Below, in pieces: positions 54,263-64,000 of a stretch of DNA of 64,000 bases. A program made the translations under genes and the position numbers. Position 1 is the stretch's first letter. Each line of letters opens with the position of its first letter. This DNA comes from Cinclus cinclus (Eukaryota; Chordata; Aves; Passeriformes; Cinclidae), in contig NC_085052.1 in the NCBI RefSeq assembly GCF_963662255.1, positions 12,359,807 to 12,423,806 on the forward strand, written 5' to 3'. The notes beneath the pieces are model-generated. The model did no database searches and was not told where the DNA came from. It saw nothing but the letters and a program-made list of their open reading frames with translations.

Positions 54263-57200
54263 AGTCTGAAGGGAGGTCTGATTGAAATCCCAGGCCAAAC
54301 TTCATTGCTGAATTTTCACTCCTGAATTTCTAAAAAAATTGCAAAACTTTCAGTACATAAGGATATATAAAGACAGCAAGTTTTACTGATCTGGAATGCC
54401 ACAACCTGGCCTTGTATGTGACCAAATGTAGTAACAAAATGATGCTGCTAGCCAGACTATGCTGCAGAAAATTTGAATACTGCTGTCATAGATTTAGAGC
54501 AAACACAGGTTCCTAGGAATGAGTGATCCAACAGCAAAGGTGCAACTTAGGGGCTCTAAGCAGTGAGCCACAACCTGCAGTGATGTGTATAAGCTTACAC
54601 TATGAGAAAGCAACTTGAAATGCCTCTCTTTCTGCTGAAGGAGGTTTATGAACTCAGTAACTGGGAGGGTTTGTACGTTTTATTTCCACCTGCACGCAGC
54701 ACATCTCACTAAAGCCCCCTGGTTTCCTTTAAAAATTCAAAAAGAAAAATCAGTGTTAAATCAAAGCTGTTGTAGACATTTATAAAATGCAAGATTCTTG
54801 TTAAGTCAGTTTGTGGTAAAACAAGAATCAGGCTAGTCCATTTCTGTTAAATCTCAGTCAGTTTGCTGCTGGTTATTGCCCTGAAACATTAAGCCATAGC
54901 CTGTTTAATATGCCTTCAATGACATGGAGTAAAATCCCATGAGGTACTTAGCTGCCCTTGAATTTGCTAACTTACCGAAGTGTTTTTGTTTTGACTGATT
55001 TGTACAAAGGTAAACACTGGTCTGTCAGTGAGACTCACAGGTTTGACAGCACATTATTCAATACAATCAATTTTAAAACGTGTTGTATAATTTATCCATT
55101 AAAAATAACTCCCTCTGGAGTAGCCCTGGCTTGCAAGCAATTATACCAAAGTAAAAAGTGTTTTCCTAAATTTCTTCTCTGCACCACAGTTCAAGAACAT
55201 TAAATCTCCCTTCTATTAGCAGAAATTTGCATTCAAGCTGTTTGCTTTTTCACTTTGATTATTTTCAATGGGGCAATCAGACTGCTACATTCTCTAAATA
55301 CACAGCACAAACTGGTGCACATTGTCTTTGGGTTCATAACACAATACCATTCACAGAATCAAGAGAAATCCAAAACTTCTGCAAAACCATAATCTAGGTT
55401 TAGACTAGGCTTTTTAAATCCTGCTCTTTTCAGCAGTAAAACATATAATTTTTAATACATATTTCGGAAGGGAGCGTCATAACTAACATTCATTTAATAC
55501 AGCCACATGAAAATCATCCAGACCCTCAAAGGAAATGAGTGAAAGTATCAACACAGCCATTGGGAATACAGTGATTCTCCTTTAAACCAGAGAGCTCAGT
55601 CTCCTACAAACATTAACTAGAAACCACAGCAGCCTTCACAGGAAAATAAAAAAGTAGCACTTTAAATAGACTCTTTGTGTTAAAGTCCATTTAGTGGGAG
55701 GACACCAAAAAAAGCAAAAATCAGGGAGAGTTGCAGAATTACTTCCTGACAGTGAATTGTATTTGTAAGGAATACTTTCCCAAGGGAAACGACAGAAGCT
55801 CAGTAACTTGCAACTTTGAAAACTTGACTGGACAAAGCTCCTAGAAAGGACTCAGTAATTCTCCAGTGACCTGTGGCAGATGGAAGAGAAGCAATGAGCT
55901 AACATTTTCCATCTACACCAGCCTATCAGTTGGTGTAGGCACTCCAACTCTGCTGCTGCTGCCTTCCCTTCAATCCCTTCTGGTAGGATCTTGGTGAGAC
56001 ACACTGGCAAATTTAATTTGCTTTGCTGCTGCTTCTGAACATGAGAACACAGTTCTAGAAAGCTGCAGCTTTACCTGCAACTGAACCAAGCCTGGCAACC
56101 AACTCAGATCAGAAGCTGGGAAGTCTCCATAGGTACATGAGAAAAAGAAATTAGATGGGAGCCAGAAGTAACTTGAGTGTAAGGAAAAAAGATAATTCAA
56201 ACTCAGAATTCTGCTATCAAAGCAGAACTTTTAGGGAAGAATCAGATGTGAGAATATTTAGGGAAAACTGTTACAAGTATAGGCAGGCATCACGAATAAA
56301 ATTGAAAAGTAGAGAGAAAAAGTTTCAGAAACTCCTTGAACATTACTAATGACTCCCTTGCCATGAACAGCATGGCAATTTCCCAGTGAGGCAGTGCTTT
56401 TGCAGTAGGAAATTTGTGCTGAATATGGCTGGGGTTAACAATAACCAGGGTCCATGAGGGTGCAAAATGCACACCACTACCCAGGCTGCTGCCAGTGCTG
56501 GCCAGAACTCTTGAGTTCAGCCTAGTAAATGAACAAACGTTAAGCTGCTTCCCAGAACTAGAAGGATTTTTCCGTCTTAGAGAAGTATCCACTGGATTTG
56601 AATTAGGAGAGGAAGAGAAGGAAAACCTAACACATGAGAAAGAAACCTCTCCCAAAAACAAAAGTATTTTTGGACACCAGTCTGAGGCTCTAACCTGAGT
56701 ACAAGGATGTGACACCAGGACACAGGTGGCTTGAGATGAGAAACAGAGTGGAAGTATAAAAACAAAATTAAGGAACCACTTCAGAAGTGCAGCAAACTAA
56801 AGTTGAGAGAAGAGGTGGCAACAAGAAGAGAAAATACTGAATCTGGAGAGAGGCCTAGGACTATTGGGACTGACACAGAACAAAAAAGTTCAGATAAAAT
56901 TTAAGGCAAGCAAACAGAATACTGAAGTCATTCTTGGTCATGGTTCAAGTGTTCCACTCTGGATTCAAAAGACACTGAAGTGTGACTTATGCTGATGTGA
57001 TTTCCGCTGAGTCCCCACTTCCCAAGGCACCTTTTGGAAAGAAGTGTAAGAAATCCATCTCCTCACTGACTGGCACCTCACAGCACGATCAACAAGGAAT
57101 TTTTTTTTTACTGTTCAAGCACCCTAAAAAGAAGTCATACTAATTTTATTACTTCCCTGTTTGCTCAAGATTGTCCCACTGATTTCAGCATTCCTTCAGG

Positions 57201-58079
57201 AACGAAGAGCAGGCACTGGCTTCCAGACGTGCTGCCAGCAGAGGGAGTGCAAAACCTTGGGTTTGCTGAGCTCCATGTTCCAGGACCTCCCCAGACCTCA
57301 GTCCAGCAGATGGAGAGAGTCCTGGATTCTGGTATCGGTGGGGCCTGGCTGCTAGCTGGATGCTGAATCATTTGGGAGATGTGTCCTTCAGCCTAGGATC
57401 CAGAGCAATGACCCCTGTCTGCCATGGCCTGTTCAGCATCTCCTCCTGCAGCTTTGCACTGCTGCTATGACTTGTCCCACCCCAACTTCCTCTGACTTCC
57501 CTGCCCTAGGGGAGGGACAATTTCTTGAGCCCTTCATAAGAGCTCAGGAGAGAAACTGTCACCTCCTTAGTCTCCTGCAGTCCAACAGGCTGCTACCACA
57601 AACCAAGAGTTAATCCACTAAATGCAAACAAGAACATCGACAGGTATACGTTTATGAGCAACAAAAATAGAAGCCAATCCAAAACAACGATTTACTCGGA
57701 TGACTTTGATGTTCAGGTTACCAAAACACAACACCAACGGAAACAACAGCCTTGTTCTATATCACTGCAGCCAAAAATCCTACTGATCTAATCCATCCTT
57801 TAATCCTGCCTACCTCAATTCCTAGAACAGACTGGGTATAATTCAGGGAGCTTCTAGATTTTGGCATCTACACCATGGGATTTTAAATCCGACGAAGGTA
57901 AAGTACTAGAAGGCACAACAGAAACATGTTTGGACATTAGGAGAAGGTTAGCTGAGGCCAGCATGCTTACATAAGAACCTAAACCATGATGAGAGCAAAG
58001 AACATGAGCTGAAAAGGAAGAGCAGCATCTTGGGACTGTGGGTCATGAAAGGAACTGGGGGCTAGATATATTCTCTCTG

Positions 58080-58101
58080 TTTTTTTTTTTTTTTTTTTTT
58101 T
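58080..58101 (+). repeat. poly(T) tract, 22 bases
   Basis: Twenty-two T on the + strand. It could be the reversed poly(A) tail of an old retroposed sequence to its right, but no source gene is recognised. Confidence 0.8.
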
Positions 58102-58282
58102 ACTATCATCATCAGCTGCTATAGTTTACTTTTAATTCACTATTCAGGATATAAATTTACAAGGGTTCTTGTGTTACCAGCATCTTAGTTCATTAATATT
58201 CTATTTTAATGACTTGTTTTACCTCAGGCCATTTATATCACATGCAGTTTGCAATTCCAGCAGCTCCAAACCCAGCCTGGTC

Positions 58283-58294
58283 GATGGCGCCATC
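58283..58294. promoter_or_regulatory. 12-base palindrome with two YY1-like cores
   Basis: GATGGCGCCATC is a perfect palindrome giving GATGGCG on both strands, close to the YY1 core. It sits in intron 1 of CNNM2. No other promoter or enhancer evidence is visible. Confidence 0.2.
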
Positions 58295-58964
58295 AGATTT
58301 TTCAAACTCAGTGCAAGGCTTTCAAATTTATACTGTGGTAGAAGCCAGAGGAAGATTAACAAAAAGCTACCCTGTTAACTTTCTAAATTGGTGACACCAC
58401 CTTCATCCAGCAGGGTCTGTACAAGTCCAAGAGCACTTAGGTGTGTGCACTGCCACAGCGCCCGAAGCTGTGGGATAAACACAGCCCTAAAACACAACCA
58501 GTGCCAGTGACCTTGACTTTGCACAAGCGCAGGATCGGGGCCACGTGAGCTCTGACACTGCACATTTGTTTCTCTGGAACGCAACATGGGCACAGGGATT
58601 CACACTCTGCCATTACAGAGCAACTCCCAAGCTGTGCAGCACAACACCAAGGACACTGCAGCAACCTGCAGACACAAGAAACACAGCCACCTTCTTCCAC
58701 TGGCTTTTGGTTTGGGTCAGGTCCCACTGGGCAGCACTGCAGGAAGAGCTGCCACAAAACTGTGCTTCACACTGCCAGCAAATTCAGGGAGAACAGGGAA
58801 CATCCTCTGGCTGGAAAGTGACTCTTAAAAACTAAATGTATGGCACAGCTAAATGTAGAAAAGTGCCAAGGCACTCAAAACTACAGAACCCGGGATTTCG
58901 TAGGAGCAACTGATTCAAGCTTTCATAGGTCACGTTTTCATTTTGCTTTGGTGCAATTTCAGCT

Positions 58965-59038
58965 AATGACACAAGATCACAGCTGGATCCAGATCCATGC
59001 CAATGACACAAGATCACAGCTGGATCCAGATCCATGCC
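58965..59038 (+). repeat. perfect 37-base tandem duplication
   Basis: Two identical 37-base copies, 58,965-59,001 and 59,002-59,038, each beginning AATGACACAAGATC and ending GATCCATGCC. They lie head to tail with no spacer and no mismatch, so the duplication is recent. Confidence 0.95.
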
Positions 59039-62000
59039 CCCTCATTGAGAACACGTGCACAGCAACTGTTATGGATACTGGGAGGGGGAGGAAGCAATTT
59101 AAACCACCCAAAGACATACTGTAATTGTTGGACACCAAAGCAGAAGTACAGAAGAGCACCTGTGATTTCAGAACTGGGCATCACAGATATCTAAATGCCT
59201 GCAAACAGCAGGTTTTTTGCGAAATAATAATACAATAATATACAGAGAAGGGGAAAACCTCTAAATCCTTAGCAAAATGCAAAATTAAATAGATCTTGTG
59301 TTAGTTTTAAAGCCCATCACACAAAGAGGCCGAAAGAATTGGTTCAAATGCTGTGACTCATCCCCAGGAAAAGGAAAAATTACAGACAACTGCCTTGTGT
59401 GAAAGAATGACAATCCTGATGGTACACTTGAATGCATTCTTACTCTTTTCCAAGAACAAATGTAAATTGCCTGGCTTTGTTCCTAGGAGTTATCAATTAC
59501 TCATAAATGTAAGATCTTCAAGTGAATTAGTAATATAACATCATCTTTTCAACCACACAAGGCAAGATTAATCTTCTGAAAAATGGCACTACTGGGTCAT
59601 ATTTCAGAAATGGGAACTTCAAAGATCAATCTCCATGGCTATTATGCTATTAATACTTTTAATTACTGACTTGATAAAAAACTTCTTAAAATTTCCATTT
59701 GTGAACAACCATCTAATTAGTGTTTTTTTGGGGGGCACCCTGCATAGCCCTCTGATAGGCTGTGTTTGTCCAGAGCTCTTGAAGGAGGAAGGAAACCTCT
59801 CAGATAAGACAGCAAAGCCCTGCTCCATCAGCAACAGCCACTGGAGAGAACTGGAGATAAGGTGAAGTAAGAGCCTTGCCCCTGAGCAAGAAGACACTGG
59901 AGATAAATGAAGAGGAAAAAAAGGAGTCTTAAGAGATTGAATTTGTGAACTTGCCACTTGGTATTTTTTCTGTGATGAAGAGTTCCCTTGCTCCAGAAGA
60001 CTAACTCAGGACTGCTCAGCAGTTCTCCAACTGGGTATTGATGACAGGGGATAACATGTCACTCACACCTACATTACAATATTATTCAAATTCTCCTTGT
60101 CAAATATTTACATTAAGTGAAGAGCTGTAATATTTTAGTGACATAACAGGAATTCTGTAAGAATACTGCTTCTTTCATGATGCTTAGTTCAAGGAAGATG
60201 TAGTAGAGGCAGCTCTGCTTTATTATCCTGCAGAAATCTTTACCATTATTCTAGCCCCATCCAAAACTAATCTGAATGTATTTGCTTGCAAATAACCTAA
60301 CTACCAGCTTTAATATCCCTGACATCTGAGACTGTTTATTTTGACAATTTTACTCTAGAACAAGCTTTGTGGCATAACATTTCATAGGGAATAGGGTTAT
60401 TGATCTAAGCAGAACACTTTCATTTAATCTCCTCTGGCAAGGGACAGATCTCTACTGATTGCTCACCTTTGTTCACAAATGTGTGTGTTAGAGCATCTCT
60501 TTGATTTTGCTTAAGCCAAATAGATAGAGCTGTCTAAGCTCTAACACCATGCAAGAGCATTGCATCCAGGTATCTCAGGACAACAAAGGCTCAAAAGTGT
60601 CTGTGTGAATTATCTGGTACACACAGCTTCAATCCATTCATGCGATGTACTCAACAACTCCTGCAACACTCACAAGTTACAGCGAAGCATAACTCCACTA
60701 GGTTTGGAGACAACCTCAATTACCACGGCTGAACCCACCTTCACAGGGCAGTTTAGCATCCCTTGTGAAGGGCAGAGGGTGAATTAAAACTCAAGCAATC
60801 CGTGCATGTTTGCCCATAAAACTGTACCCACATTAAGAATGCAATACCAGCATCCCTAAAACACTCTGAGCATAGAAATGGCCTCAGAGAAACAGTGTCC
60901 TACTGCCGTGACTTCTGCCTTGCATTTGTTTATTTTTAGCTAGGATTAGGATGAATTTTTATACATCCCCATAAACGCTAAAGTAAAATAGCTCAAACTT
61001 CTGCTAGAAGAGACATGGACAACTAAGTCACGCAACATACAATACACATGCTTCATGCTATCTTCCGTGACTGCTTGCAGATCCAAACATCCTGGGTACA
61101 CCACAGCAGCACAAATCCCAACCAGAAAACCAGTCTACTAGGCTCTGAGGACTTGCAGTTAAATCTACAGTATAAACAACAGTATTTATCTAGCATATCA
61201 ACAATAGCAGAATGGATGTCTGTCACTGTATGTGGTTCACAGAAGAATATCCACAGACTGGGACACTAGAGTTTGGAAAACTAAAGATTACCAGCCAGAC
61301 CTTTTCTTGGGGTCTGCAACTCTCGAGCTTCTTCCTGCATCTTCTGTTTGTTCAAGAAAGATCCTGCCACAAATGCAGCTAGAGTCAGGTGATGTTGCCT
61401 GAAAGAACAGGTCAGGGCTGAGCTTGCATCTCTGCCTCAGAGGGGAGCAAGAGGAAAAATCTTCTCTCTTACCCACAAAGACACTTTCATGAAACTTACA
61501 GAAACATGGTATTTCTGACTTTCGCAGATCAATTATTTTTAAAGCTATGGAGGACTATGGCAGGTAAGGAAAATAAAAAACAACAAACTGATTAAACTAC
61601 ACAAAATCCCAACCAAACCAAATAAAACCAACCAGACAAAAAAACCTCCACTAATCCCCCCAAGCAGCCTCCTTCACAGCAGTAGAAGCACAGTCCCTAT
61701 GCCAGCCGCCAAATCACAGAAAACAACAAACTGCAAAATATTGGTATAATTTCCACTTGCAGGAAGAGGCTGTCATTCTTTCACAATAGCAAAGAACAAA
61801 ACCCAAACAAATTTACTAGAAAGACACGAATAAAAATGATTATATAAACCCTGATTTTGTACCATGCACAGTTTAGGTGAAACAACATTTATTTCTGAGT
61901 AGAGCTCAAATACACATTTAGTCTAAATATTAGGGACTACATATGATCTAGTGCTCTGTATCTCAACATACAGCAGGTTCATTTGTGAAGGTCCCCATCC

Positions 62001-62284
62001 TTCCAGGAGCCTGGCCACAGTCACTGCATCCCTGTCCTTACAAGGGTTAGACAGATCAGTGAGCCCTGGCAGAAGAAAATGCATTTGGAGTTCACAGAGG
62101 GGCTATCACTTGGCTATTTCTGTAGTGTCTGCATCTAAAAAAAGATCCAGTTCACACAAGTAGCTATTTTACCTTACTGTCCCACAAGATCTAAATGCAT
62201 TTTTTCCGATTACACTTTCCCACCATAAAATACACAACAAAATGTGACACATATTTTAAAATATTCCTATGAAAGGATTTGGCT

Positions 62285-62342
62285 TATATATAGAAACATG
62301 AGTATATATGGAAACATAAAAAAACTCCATGTTTATATATAG
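62285..62342. repeat. imperfect inverted repeat, AT-rich
   Basis: Arms of about 17 bases (TATATATAGAAACATGAG and CTCCATGTTTATATATA) pair with small bulges around a loop of about 25 bases. It is probably simple AT-rich sequence; a hairpin or degraded MITE is possible. Confidence 0.35.
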
Positions 62343-64000
62343 ATGTCTCCTCACTGTGTAACTAATATTAGTTCATGGAACTGAAGTCACACACAATAAC
62401 AACAACAACAACAAAAAGAATTAAAGTTCCAGGAAGCTTTGCCATAAAGTACACAAAGCAGAAAAAAACCTCTTGGATTTATGATAAGCTCTTCATGAAA
62501 TACTGAATGGTAAATTCCCTTGAGAACTTCTCTGACAAGAAATAAACAACAAAGTAAACAAATGAGGAGACAAGTCCAAGATGCTCTCACTGAAGAGACA
62601 TTTAGTTCACTGTTTTCCTTTTTTTTTTCTCCTCCAGCATTCCAACAAAATCTGTCATGAACCACAAGAGAGGCACAAACAGGTCTTCCTGGGGTCCTCT
62701 TTTAAAGCTCACCTCCTGGGGAACAGAAGACCATCAGCTTCCCTAACATAAAGCATTTCAAATGACTACCACAAGTGTTGCCCTTCTGAGAGTGCTCCAC
62801 ACTGCAATACCCTATCTGTATGGAAAAAATATACTTTGGTAGTTACATGAAGGTGACAGAAGTTCTTCAAAACTTATTTACACAACTCTGAAAGGTTTGA
62901 CTTCTACTCTCTAATTATTCCTCCATGGTTTGGTGTCCCAAACACCCCATTTCTTGCATTTAACCAGAAGATTAATGTAAAATTGACTAATCCATTTTGG
63001 TGTTTAAGCTGAGGGAAACAAAACAAGCAGAAAATATGAGAGACATCTTTTAGAAGAGATAAAATCTAAATTCTTTTTCCATTCCTCCAGGGGAATTAGT
63101 AAAATGGATGAAGAATACTCCAACTCTCAAACCCATCTCATCACATCTACCCAAGCACTATCCTATCCACTTCAGTACTTGAAAGTGTCCCAGGAGCCTG
63201 TTTTAACATAGTCCAAACCCCCTGCTTGAATGTCTTCCTTGATGAGTACAAAACCCTGGTGAGAAGGTGAGTTTTCAGCAATAAAGGCCACACGCTTCTG
63301 TAGTGGTTCCACAACAATTACCATCAATAAAAAGAACATTTGCACGACCTGAATGAGTAGCAGATCAAGGTTTTCTTCTAAATTAAACTAATGTAAAGCA
63401 CTATTTGTGGAGCTTAGTGAAGGGACTCGGGCAATAGCTGTGTGTAACAGGAGTGGCAGATGGCTTTACAGAAATTACAGTATTTATTTCCATATTTAAA
63501 GGCTTGTGGCATCTCACCTGCTTATTTCCATTACAACGGGATTCCCTTCTTACCAAAAAGCTATTGATGCTAAGTTGTATTCTCTCTTCCTCTGTAACTG
63601 CTATTGCATCAAATAATTGTAAAAGCCAACAGGACTGGGGATCAATAAAAATTGTGCAAATGAAACAGCAACATGTCAGGCTTTTCTTACCAAAACTTTG
63701 TACAGATTTCTGTCCCACTTCACAGCATTATAACTTTCTTGATGGTTGGAAATAATTAATTATATAATTGGTTCAGCTATTCAGGGCACAATGCAAGGGT
63801 AGCATTCTCTAACCTAGAGCAAGACTAGATCAGTGTGGTGACCACAGAACAAGAATAGTTCTGTATCCTGGGACCAGGAACTGCACATCTACTCAGCTTC
63901 ACAGGAACACCAAGTTCTTTTAAGACTACAAGTGATCAGGAGCTCAGATCTATTGTTCATTGAGATGATGACATGTCTGGCAGAACAACAGCTCTTGGCA

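Noticed and set aside
55345..55375. CACAGAATCA as a second, reversed CR1 end
   Set aside because: The sequence after it does not continue into the CR1 consensus; a ten-base match is chance.
58080..58440. Processed pseudogene with a reversed poly(A) tail
   Set aside because: The T22 tract is suggestive, but the adjoining sequence gives no recognisable protein and no target-site duplication was found.

Overview
The window is vertebrate nuclear DNA, most likely from a bird. It contains no bacterial-type genes: coding sequence is split into short GT-AG exons among long introns, and the open frames do not extend past splice sites. A diverged copy of a CR1 LINE 3' end, the typical avian/reptilian retroposon, lies at about 53,965-54,262. 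It is the only interspersed repeat I can recognise in 64 kb, and that low repeat load also fits a bird. I cannot name the species.

Two convergent (tail-to-tail) genes are present. On the + strand, NT5C2 (cytosolic purine 5'-nucleotidase, cN-II) occupies 1 to about 18,645. Fifteen coding exons (4,780-17,175) encode residues 59 to the stop, 508 codons. Catalytic HAD motifs II, III and IV are intact. The first exons, with the nucleophile motif, lie before base 1. On the - strand, CNNM2 (cyclin M2, a magnesium-homeostasis membrane protein) occupies about 21,490 to beyond 64,000. Seven coding exons (49,249 down to 29,218) encode the end of the CBS pair, the cyclic-nucleotide-binding-like domain and the cytoplasmic tail, 335 residues. 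These match human exons 2-8. The large first exon, with signal, extracellular, membrane (DUF21) and CBS1 parts, lies beyond the right edge, so 49,250-64,000 is the near end of intron 1.

Layout: 1-4,779 NT5C2 intron; 4,780-17,175 NT5C2 exons and introns; 17,176 to about 18,645 NT5C2 3' UTR with two poly(A) signals; about 18,650-21,490 intergenic; about 21,490-29,217 inferred long CNNM2 3' UTR; 29,218-49,249 CNNM2 exons and introns; 49,250-64,000 CNNM2 intron 1. The two products are not known to work together. Their tail-to-tail adjacency is the conserved vertebrate arrangement (human 10q24).

I found no new biological system. The points most worth checking concern splicing and 3' ends: a GC-AG intron in CNNM2, a conserved 66-base cassette exon, an exon-like frame-shifting segment in CNNM2 intron 5, a weak donor after a 58-base NT5C2 exon, a lengthened acidic tail in NT5C2, and an unresolved CNNM2 3' end. 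Residue numbers follow the human proteins and were assigned by counting codons. They put known residues (NT5C2 T249, K292, D351, D356, R367; CNNM2 T568) where expected.
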